A stretch of 64,000 bases of DNA from Serratia marcescens. GTDB lineage: Bacteria; Pseudomonadota; Gammaproteobacteria; Enterobacterales; Enterobacteriaceae. Positions within the stretch are counted from its first letter, which is position 1. Each line of letters opens with the position of its first letter. The DNA is taken from the NCBI RefSeq assembly GCF_029846115.1, contig NZ_JARVZZ010000001.1:3038001-3102000 (forward strand), read 5' to 3'. A program made the translations under genes and the position numbers. Below, one piece after another: positions 57,653 to 64,000 of this stretch. Under the pieces are notes generated by a model. That model was not told the DNA's origin, ran no database searches, and saw only the letters and a list, made by a program, of their open reading frames with translations.

Positions 57653-58516
57653 TCAGTTCCTCTGCCCGGCGCGCGCCGCGGCGTAGCGGTAAAGGGAGAA
57701 CAGCCCGAGCGACAGCGCGATATTCACGACGGCGATCGTGCAGGCGACGGCGTAATCCGATTCCAGAATCGCTTTGGCGTAGACCATCATCGGCAGCGTG
57801 GCGACCCCCTTGGCGCCGATAAACAGCACGATGCCGAATTCATTGGTGGTCAACAGCAAACACAGGCTGCCGCCGGCCAGCAAGGCCGGCAGCGCGGCGG
57901 GCAAAATCACCTGGCGCACCACGCGCCCCGGCCGGGCGCCGAGGATGCTGGCGGCTTCGAGCTGGCTGCGATCGATCTGCGACAGCGCCGCCATCAGCGG
58001 GCGCATCACCAGCGGCGTAAACACGGTGATTTCCGCCAGGATCACGCCCCAGATGGAGTAAAGAAAGTCCACCGGCGGCAGAGTAAAACCGAAGGCCGCC
58101 ATCAGCGTACCGTTCAGCAGGCCGGCGGAGCCGTAGATAAAGGTGAAGGCCAGCGTGATCAGGAAGGTCGGCATGGCGATAAAGGTATCGATCACCTGGG
58201 CGATCAGGCGGCTGCCGGGGAACGGCGTGAACACCAGCAGCAGGGACAGCAGGGTGCCGAGCACTAGGCAGCCCAGCGTCGCCAGCAGCGCAATCTGCAG
58301 CGTGTTGAGCAGGGCGCCGACAAAGCGTCGGGATTCGAACACCTGTTGCAGCGCGGCGGCGCTGAACAGCCCCTGATCGTCGGTAAACACCTGTTTGACG
58401 ATCAGCGCCAGCGGATAGAAAAACAGCGTCGCCAGCACCAGCAGCGGCAGCAGGACCCACAGGCGGCGCGGCAAGCGCAGCCGCTGAGCTGGGCGAATAA
58501 GCGTAGAGTCAGTCAT
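57653..58516 (-). CDS. phnU: 2-aminoethylphosphonate ABC transporter, permease
   Basis: This 287-residue permease has six or more membrane helices and the EAA loop 'RSQLEAASILGARPGRVVRQVILP'. It lies one base after phnT and two before phnV, so the three are tightly coupled. It pairs with PhnV to form the membrane channel. Confidence 0.9.
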   Translation of the reverse strand: MTDSTLIRPAQRLRLPRRLWVLLPLLVLATLFFYPLALIVKQVFTDDQGLFSAAALQQVFESRRFVGALLNTLQIALLATLGCLVLGTLLSLLLVFTPFPGSRLIAQVIDTFIAMPTFLITLAFTFIYGSAGLLNGTLMAAFGFTLPPVDFLYSIWGVILAEITVFTPLVMRPLMAALSQIDRSQLEAASILGARPGRVVRQVILPAALPALLAGGSLCLLLTTNEFGIVLFIGAKGVATLPMMVYAKAILESDYAVACTIAVVNIALSLGLFSLYRYAAARAGQRN

Positions 58517-58517
58517 G

Positions 58518-59654
58518 TCAGTCCTCGATCAGTACCGCGTCATCGGGGGCGAAATAGAGCGGCACACGCTCGCCAATTTGCGGCATCCGGTTGCGATGGG
58601 TGGTGACCACGCGCAGCGGATGGCCTTGCGCGTCGAACTGCAGGTGCGTCAATTCCCCCTGCCAGTGAATATCGCGCAGTGTGCCGATGAGGCAGTTGCT
58701 GCGCTGGGCGTCGGCATCGAGCGCGATATGCTGCGGCCGAATACACAGCAGTTTGTCGAAACCGCGTTGTGCGCCATAGGTAAAGCAGCCGATCACTTTG
58801 CCGGCGCAGCTGACGGTGGTCATGCCTTGCCCGGTAGTGGTCTCCAGCGCGGTGGCCGGCAGCAGGTTGGCGCGGCCGAGGAACTCGGCGGCGAAGCGGT
58901 TCGTGGGATGATGGTACAGCGCGCGGGTCTCGCCGTGGGCGATCAGGTGGCCGTCGCGCATGATGCCAATCTTGTCCTCCAGCGTCAGCGCTTCGCCCTG
59001 ATCGTGGGTGACGTACAGGATGGTCAGGTCAGGCAGCTCGCGGTGCAGGCGGGCGATCTCCTCCACCATGCTGTGGCGAATTTGCGCGTCCAGCGCCGAC
59101 AGCGGTTCATCCAGCAGCAAGACTTTGGGGCGCACCGCGATGGCGCGGGCGATCGCCACGCGCTGCTGTTGGCCACCGGAGAGCTGGCTGGGATAGCGCT
59201 TGGCGTAGGCGGACATGCCGACGATGGCCAACGCCTCGTCGACGCGTTCGGCGGTGAGGCCGCGCGGCTTGCCCTGCGCGCGCAGGCCGAACGCCACATT
59301 GTCTTCGACGCGCATATGCGGAAACAGCGCGTAGTTCTGTACCACCATGCCCAGACCGCGCTCATAAGGCGGCACGTCGGTGACATCGACGTCACCGATG
59401 GCAATACGCCCGGCGGAGGGCTGCACGAAGCCGGCGATCGCCCGCAGCACGGTGGTTTTGCCCGAACCGGAGGGGCCGATCAGCGCCAACACTTCGCCGG
59501 GGGCGATGGTGAGCGTCAGGGGTTTCAGCACCTCGGTGCCGCGGTACGACACGCTGACGCGGTCGAGCTGAATGCCCGACGGCCCGGCGATGTCCTGGCT
59601 GCTATCCCGCGCCTCGGCGCGGGAAGAGAGGGTAGAAGGCATCGTCAGCGTCAT
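58518..59654 (-). CDS. phnT: 2-aminoethylphosphonate ABC transporter, ATPase
   Basis: This 378-residue ABC ATPase has Walker [10 protein letters not shown], the signature LSGGQQQR, Walker [13 protein letters not shown], and a C-terminal TOBE-like regulatory domain. The ATG at 59654 overlaps the phnS stop (ATGA), and the N terminus has a low-complexity extension of about 25 residues before the nucleotide-binding domain. It powers the PhnUV permease. Confidence 0.92.
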   Translation of the reverse strand: MTLTMPSTLSSRAEARDSSQDIAGPSGIQLDRVSVSYRGTEVLKPLTLTIAPGEVLALIGPSGSGKTTVLRAIAGFVQPSAGRIAIGDVDVTDVPPYERGLGMVVQNYALFPHMRVEDNVAFGLRAQGKPRGLTAERVDEALAIVGMSAYAKRYPSQLSGGQQQRVAIARAIAVRPKVLLLDEPLSALDAQIRHSMVEEIARLHRELPDLTILYVTHDQGEALTLEDKIGIMRDGHLIAHGETRALYHHPTNRFAAEFLGRANLLPATALETTTGQGMTTVSCAGKVIGCFTYGAQRGFDKLLCIRPQHIALDADAQRSNCLIGTLRDIHWQGELTHLQFDAQGHPLRVVTTHRNRMPQIGERVPLYFAPDDAVLIED

Positions 59655-60661
59655 TCGGTCACCTTGTGCCAGCGGGAGATATCGGCGGACAGGCTGCTCA
59701 CCACCTGATTCCAATCCGGCGCCCAGATGTCCACGCCTTTCAGCGCCGCCTGCGACTGCTTGAAGTTATCGTCGGTCGGGGTGACGTCCTTACGCACCGG
59801 CATGCCGTAGGAAATGGCGCTGACGCTGCTCTGCGCTTCTTTGCTCAACAGGAAGTCGATCAGCTTTTTGCCGTTGGCGCTTTGCGGCGCGCCTTGCACC
59901 AGGCCGACATAGTAAGGCAGCACCAGCGTGCTGCGCTTGCCGTCCGGCCCGGCCGGCCAGAACACCTTCACGTTCGGGTTGCTGCGCATCTGCGCCAGGT
60001 TCATCTGCAGATCGCCGTTGGCCACCAGCAGCTCGCCTTTATTGACCAGCGCGGTCAGCTTGCCGGTGGAAGCGGAAGGGCCGACGTTGTTGCTTTGCAG
60101 CTTGCCGAGGTAGTCGAAACCGGCGTCTTTGCTGCCGAAGCTGTGAAACGCCTGCAGCATCACCGCGGTGCCGTCACCCGCCTGGCCCGGCGTGGAGTAC
60201 TGCAGCTTGTTGCGGAACTGCGCGTCCAGCAGCTGTTGATAGCTGGCGGGCGCCTGCGGCAACAGCTTGGCGTTATAGATGAAGCTCAGGTAGTTGTTCA
60301 CCAACGGCACGAACTGCGGCTGGGCGTCGGCGATCTGCGCCGCATCCTGCGGGGTGAAATCCTGCAGCAGTTTTTCCGCGGCGGCGCGCTGGATGAACGG
60401 CGGCAGCGTCACCAGCACGTCGGCCTGCGGGTTGCTGCGCTCTTTCGACAGCCGCTCGACGATGGCGCCGGAACCGCCTTCGACGTACTGCACCTTGATG
60501 CCGGTTGCCTGAGTGAAGGCGTCGAACTGGGTTTGATACCAGCTGTGATCGCCGTCGTGCAGCCCATCGGCGGAGTAGACGGTCACCACCGCGTCGGCGG
60601 CCCAGGCCGGCGCGGCGCCGAGTGCGATGGCAGTCATCACGACCAGACGAGAAAGTTTCAT
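59651..60661 (-). CDS. phnS: 2-aminoethylphosphonate-binding periplasmic protein
   Basis: This is a 336-residue class II extracellular solute-binding protein with signal peptide [21 protein letters not shown] and mature start [20 protein letters not shown]. It delivers 2-aminoethylphosphonate to the PhnUV/T complex. The ATG at 60661 follows GAGG; an earlier in-frame start runs through the PhnR operator and is unlikely. It is first in the transport operon. Confidence 0.92.
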   Translation of the reverse strand: MKLSRLVVMTAIALGAAPAWAADAVVTVYSADGLHDGDHSWYQTQFDAFTQATGIKVQYVEGGSGAIVERLSKERSNPQADVLVTLPPFIQRAAAEKLLQDFTPQDAAQIADAQPQFVPLVNNYLSFIYNAKLLPQAPASYQQLLDAQFRNKLQYSTPGQAGDGTAVMLQAFHSFGSKDAGFDYLGKLQSNNVGPSASTGKLTALVNKGELLVANGDLQMNLAQMRSNPNVKVFWPAGPDGKRSTLVLPYYVGLVQGAPQSANGKKLIDFLLSKEAQSSVSAISYGMPVRKDVTPTDDNFKQSQAALKGVDIWAPDWNQVVSSLSADISRWHKVTE

Positions 60662-60695
60662 AGCTTCAGCCTCACTGTTGCGGGTTAATGCGAAA

Positions 60696-60709
60696 CTGGT
60701 ATACACCAG
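60696..60709. promoter_or_regulatory. Candidate PhnR operator upstream of phnS
   Basis: CTGGTATACACCAG is an almost perfect palindrome 35 bases before the phnS start. A related sequence precedes phnW. GntR/HutC-family regulators bind such short palindromes, so PhnR is the likely ligand-responsive protein. Confidence 0.65.
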
Positions 60710-60835
60710 ATATGCGGTCAAGCTAATCGACGAATATGACAAACAAATGAAAGCGGCAAAATATATTTGCCGGCAACGAGGATTGGGCGTGGGAGAGAAA
60801 AGGGGGCGGCAGGTGCAGCCCCGTCATGCTGGGGG

Positions 60836-61555
60836 TTAAAGCGTATCGACTTCGATGCGCAGGCTGTCGTGGCGCCAGTATTCGATATCGAAATCGAGAA
60901 TGCGGCCGTGCTGATCGTAATTCAACCGGCGCAGCAACAAGGCGGGCAGGCCGACCATGGCGCCGAGCGCGTTGGCGGCGCGGTAAGGCAGGGCCGTCGG
61001 ATAGAACGACAGATGCATGTTGCTGTAAATCAACGCGTAATGCTGTTGATAGACCTCGGTCAGGCTGCCGTTGAGATCGTGGCTGAGCAGTTCCGGCACC
61101 CGCTGCGGCAGGCAGTGGTTTTCGCAATAGCAGATAGCGCGGCCGTCGGCGTAGCGCACGCGGCGTAGCAGATACACCTGATCGAACGGTTCGAGCGCCA
61201 GCGGCTGCATCACGTCGAGCGGCACCGTGGTTTTTTCGCCGGACAGCAGCGCGGTGCGCGGCGTGCGGCCCTGCTCCTGGCAGAGGCGGTGGAAGTTGGT
61301 GTTCTGCGTCGGATCCAGCCACAGCCGTTCCGGCGTGACGAACCAGCCGCGGCGATCGGCGCGGTAGATGGCGCCGGTGGCCTCCAGCTGCGCCAGGCTC
61401 TCGCGAATGGTGACGCGGGTGGTGGAGAAGATGGCGCACAGCTCGCGCTCCGAAGGCAGCTTGTCGCCCGCCTGCAGCGCGCCGCGGGTGATGCGCGCCT
61501 GAAGCTGATCCTTGATCTGCAGGTAGTGGGGCATATCGCCCTGATGTTCTTTCAT
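60836..61555 (-). CDS. phnR: GntR/HutC-family regulator of phosphonate genes
   Basis: This 239-residue regulator has an N-terminal winged helix (about 8-75: [48 protein letters not shown]) and a UTRA effector domain. It sits between the phnSTUV transport genes and divergent phnWX, the place of PhnR in Salmonella. It probably controls both through the two TGGTATA-type palindromes. Confidence 0.92.
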   Translation of the reverse strand: MKEHQGDMPHYLQIKDQLQARITRGALQAGDKLPSERELCAIFSTTRVTIRESLAQLEATGAIYRADRRGWFVTPERLWLDPTQNTNFHRLCQEQGRTPRTALLSGEKTTVPLDVMQPLALEPFDQVYLLRRVRYADGRAICYCENHCLPQRVPELLSHDLNGSLTEVYQQHYALIYSNMHLSFYPTALPYRAANALGAMVGLPALLLRRLNYDQHGRILDFDIEYWRHDSLRIEVDTL

Positions 61556-61683
61556 TTCATCTCGCTATGGCATCGGCCCGACATTCCGGCACGCGCTTAT
61601 TATACATAGCCAGATGAATTTTTTGTTTCACCGCGCTTTGTCGTTTGACCGGGGAAGGAATTTGCCGCCACAATGCCCGCAAT

Positions 61684-61696
61684 CTGGTATAGACCA
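61684..61696. promoter_or_regulatory. Candidate PhnR operator upstream of phnW
   Basis: CTGGTATAGACCA shares CTGGTATA-ACCA with the site before phnS and lies 14 bases before the phnW start, where a repressor would block transcription or early elongation. Confidence 0.65.
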
Positions 61697-61710
61697 AATA
61701 GGTGAATAAC

Positions 61711-62814
61711 ATGTCCGATCGTAACTACCTGCTGTTGACACCCGGCCCGTTGACCACGTCGAAAACGGTAAAACAGGCGATGCTGTTCGACAGCTGCACC
61801 TGGGATGAAGATTACAACCTGGGCGTGGTGCAAAGCATCCGCCAGCAGTTGGTGGCGCTGGCGACGCCGTCCGCCGGCTACACCTCGGTGTTGCTGCAGG
61901 GCAGCGGCAGTTTTGCGGTGGAAGGCGTGCTGGGCACGGCCATCGGCCCGCAGGACAAGCTGCTGATCGTCAACAACGGCGCCTACGGGGCGCGGATGAT
62001 CGAAATGGCGCGGCTGATGGATATCGACCACCACGCTTTCGACTGCGGTGAGGTGAATGAGCCGGACGTGGCGGCGATGGAGGCGGTGCTGAAAAGCGAT
62101 GCGCGTATCAGCCATATCGCCATGGTGCACTGCGAAACCACCACCGGCATGCTCAACCCGCTGCAGAAGGTCGCCGGCCTGGCGGCGCGCAACGGCAAGA
62201 CCTTTATCGTCGATGCCATGAGCAGCTTCGGCGGCATCCCGCTGGATGTGGACGCGCTGGGCATCGATTTTCTGATCAGCTCCGCCAACAAATGCATTCA
62301 GGGCGTGCCGGGGTTCGCTTTCGTCATCGCCCGCCGCAGCGAGCTGGAGAAATGCGCCGGCCGTTCACGCTCGCTGTCGCTGGATCTGTATGCCCAGTGG
62401 CGCTGTATGGAAGACCAGGCCGGCAAATGGCGTTTCACGTCGCCGACCCACACCGTGTTGGCCTTTGCGCAGGCGCTGAAAGAGCTGGAACAAGAGGGCG
62501 GCATTGCCGCGCGCCACCATCGATATCAAACCAATCAGCGGCGGCTGGTGGCGGGCATGCGCGACCTGGGCTTTGAGACTCTGCTCGATGAGGCGTTGCA
62601 TTCGCCGATCATCACCGCGTTCTATTCGCCTAAGGCCGACACTTATCGCTTCGCCGAATTTTATCAGCGCCTGAAGCAGCAAGGGTTTGTGATCTATCCC
62701 GGCAAAGTGTCGCAGAGCGATTGCTTCCGTATCGGCAACATCGGGGAAATTTACCCGCAAGATATCGAACGTTTGCTGGCGGCCGTCGGGCAGGCGATGT
62801 ACTGGAATCAATAA
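61711..62814 (+). CDS. phnW: 2-aminoethylphosphonate:pyruvate transaminase
   Basis: This 367-residue PLP-dependent class V aminotransferase starts '[32 protein letters not shown]' and has the PLP lysine in [13 protein letters not shown]. It moves the amino group of 2-aminoethylphosphonate to pyruvate, giving phosphonoacetaldehyde and alanine. The ATG at 61711 follows AGGTG; an in-frame GTG at 61702 is less likely. phnX follows nine bases later. Confidence 0.95.
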   Translation: MSDRNYLLLTPGPLTTSKTVKQAMLFDSCTWDEDYNLGVVQSIRQQLVALATPSAGYTSVLLQGSGSFAVEGVLGTAIGPQDKLLIVNNGAYGARMIEMARLMDIDHHAFDCGEVNEPDVAAMEAVLKSDARISHIAMVHCETTTGMLNPLQKVAGLAARNGKTFIVDAMSSFGGIPLDVDALGIDFLISSANKCIQGVPGFAFVIARRSELEKCAGRSRSLSLDLYAQWRCMEDQAGKWRFTSPTHTVLAFAQALKELEQEGGIAARHHRYQTNQRRLVAGMRDLGFETLLDEALHSPIITAFYSPKADTYRFAEFYQRLKQQGFVIYPGKVSQSDCFRIGNIGEIYPQDIERLLAAVGQAMYWNQ

Positions 62815-62823
62815 GGATTGACC

Positions 62824-63633
62824 ATGAAACAGATCAACGCAGTGATCCTCGACTGGGCCGGCACCACGGTGGACTTCGGTTCCTTTGCGCCAACGCAGAT
62901 TTTTGTCGAGGCGTTCAAGCAAACCTTCGATATCGACATCAGCCTGGCGGAAGCGCGTATTCCGATGGGGCTGGGCAAATGGCAGCACATCGAGGCGCTG
63001 GGCAAGCTGCCGGCGGTCGACGCGCGCTGGCGGCAGAAGCTGGGCCGCTCTATGAGCCATCAGGACATCGACGCGCTGTATCAGGCGTTTATGCCGCTGC
63101 AAATCGCCAAAGTGATCGATTTCGCCGATCCCATCGAGGGCGTGCCGCAGGTGATTGCCGGGCTGCGCGAACAGGGCATTAAAATCGGCTCCTGCTCCGG
63201 TTATCCGCGTGCGGTGATGGAGGTGCTGGTGCCCGCCGCCGCGCAGCGCGGCTACGCGCCGGATTACTGGGTTGCCACTGACGATCTCGCGGCCGGCGGG
63301 CGGCCAGGGCCGTGGATGGCACTGCAGAATGCGATCGCGCTGGGCATCGATGCGGTGGCGCACTGCGTGAAGGTGGATGACGCGGTGCCGGGCATTCATG
63401 AAGGGCTGAACGCCGGAATGTGGAGCGTCGGATTGGCGCTGTCCGGCAACGAGTTCGGCGCGACCTGGCAGGAGTATCGCCGGATGGCGGCGGCAGAGAT
63501 CGAGCAGCGCCGCACGGCGGCCACCGATAAACTGTACGCGGCGGGCGCGCACTATGTGATAGACACGCTGGCGCAATTGCCGGGCGTGATCGCCGACATC
63601 AACCGGCGGCTGGCGAACGGCGAGCGGCCGTAA
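62824..63633 (+). CDS. phnX: Phosphonoacetaldehyde hydrolase (phosphonatase)
   Basis: This 269-residue HAD-superfamily enzyme has the nucleophile motif DWAGT (near residues 10-14) and the Schiff-base lysine in '[14 protein letters not shown]'. It splits phosphonoacetaldehyde to acetaldehyde and phosphate, releasing usable phosphorus. AAGGA precedes the ATG. It forms the catabolic pair with phnW. Confidence 0.95.
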   Translation: MKQINAVILDWAGTTVDFGSFAPTQIFVEAFKQTFDIDISLAEARIPMGLGKWQHIEALGKLPAVDARWRQKLGRSMSHQDIDALYQAFMPLQIAKVIDFADPIEGVPQVIAGLREQGIKIGSCSGYPRAVMEVLVPAAAQRGYAPDYWVATDDLAAGGRPGPWMALQNAIALGIDAVAHCVKVDDAVPGIHEGLNAGMWSVGLALSGNEFGATWQEYRRMAAAEIEQRRTAATDKLYAAGAHYVIDTLAQLPGVIADINRRLANGERP

Positions 63634-63649
63634 CGACCGAACACGGGGC

Positions 63650-63686
63650 ATAAAAAAACCAGGGATAATCCCCGGTTTTTCGTTTT
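63650..63686. terminator. Bidirectional terminator between phnX and tcyP-like gene
   Basis: AACCAGGGA and TCCCCGGTT form an imperfect stem in the region 63657-63678. It has As on the left and TTTTTCGTTTT on the right, so it can serve both convergent genes. Confidence 0.75.
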
Positions 63687-63695
63687 GAGACGGCG

Positions 63696-64000
63696 TTAAC
63701 GGTGAGCCAATTCGACTTCGTCTTCGCTGTCCATCACGGCTTTGTCGGTTTGTTTCATCAGCTGGCTGGTGATGGTGCCCGCCGCCATGGAGCCGTTGAC
63801 GTTCAGCGCGGTACGGCCCATGTCGATCAGCGGTTCGACCGAAATCAGCAAGGCGACCAGCGTCACCGGCAGGCCCATCGCCGGCAGCACGATCAGCGCG
63901 GCGAAAGTGGCGCCGCCGCCCACGCCCGCCACGCCGGCGGAGCTGATGGTGACGATGCCGACCAGGGTGGCGATCCACACCGGATCCAGCGGGTTGATGC
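63696..64000 (-). CDS. tcyP: L-cystine/dicarboxylate symporter, C-terminal part (TcyP-like)
   Basis: About 101 C-terminal residues of a DAACS-family sodium/proton symporter are visible; the gene continues beyond the right edge of the window. The stretch '[62 protein letters not shown]' matches E. coli TcyP (YdjN), an L-cystine importer, in its substrate-binding HP2/TM8 region. The soluble tail ends EDEVELAHR. Confidence 0.85.
   Translation of the reverse strand, partial: INPLDPVWIATLVGIVTISSAGVAGVGGGATFAALIVLPAMGLPVTLVALLISVEPLIDMGRTALNVNGSMAAGTITSQLMKQTDKAVMDSEDEVELAHR

Noticed and set aside
62365..63978. 537-codon minus-strand ORF over phnW, phnX and the tcyP-like end
   Set aside because: It runs across three well-supported genes and their terminator and has arginine/histidine-rich shadow composition.

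Overview
The window is a GC-rich enterobacterial chromosome segment, most likely from a Serratia of the S. marcescens group. Three things point there: a serralysin-type RTX metalloprotease, a complete csu-type fimbrial operon, and a core block colinear with E. coli yebV-rsmF-letB-letA-msrC-proQ-prc-htpX-yebQ-kdgR (about 36.6-56.8 kb). This rests on protein families and recalled E. coli gene order; no database search was run. I saw no rRNA, tRNA, insertion sequence or CRISPR array.

Left part (0-20 kb), mostly nitrogen and amine catabolism. A short-chain dehydrogenase precedes a putrescine-utilisation cluster, puuB-puuC-puuR-puuD on the minus strand divergent from puuA-puuP on the plus strand. 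yddG (amino-acid exporter), a small unknown protein, tsx (nucleoside porin), a CigR-like protein, a secreted chorismate mutase and a D-aminopeptidase-like serine hydrolase follow. The histidine cluster hutG-hutI, hutC and hutF-hutD encodes the two-step deiminase/deformylase end of histidine breakdown, with HutC-type palindromes before hutI and between hutC and hutF.

Middle part (20-36 kb), accessory metabolism. A csc-like sucrose system (LacI regulator, GH32 invertase, LacY-family permease) has twin GTTAACGTTAAC operators and a CRP site. An MHS-type transporter, a GFA protein, and a PhlG-like hydrolase divergent from a TetR regulator around a long palindrome come next. Then follow a LysR regulator with an alcohol dehydrogenase, pckA, a CitS-family transporter, the serralysin paralogue, several very small genes, and an ASCH-protein/C39-like-peptidase pair.

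Right part (36-64 kb). yebV is separated from rsmF by six genes matching the Csu (archaic chaperone-usher) gene order. The letAB lipid-transport genes, msrC, proQ, prc and htpX follow. An unrecognised acidic, possibly beta-solenoid protein lies between htpX and yebQ. After kdgR comes a complete 2-aminoethylphosphonate module: phnS-T-U-V transporter, phnR regulator, and phnW-phnX catabolic enzymes. The window ends inside a cystine transporter gene (tcyP-like).

The most notable points are the PhlG/TetR unit, the csu insertion in a conserved block, the beta-solenoid-like orphan, the ASCH/C39 pair, short upstream ORFs overlapping the starts of puuP and the alcohol dehydrogenase, and good candidate operators for HutC, PhnR, PuuR, PurR and the sucrose repressor.
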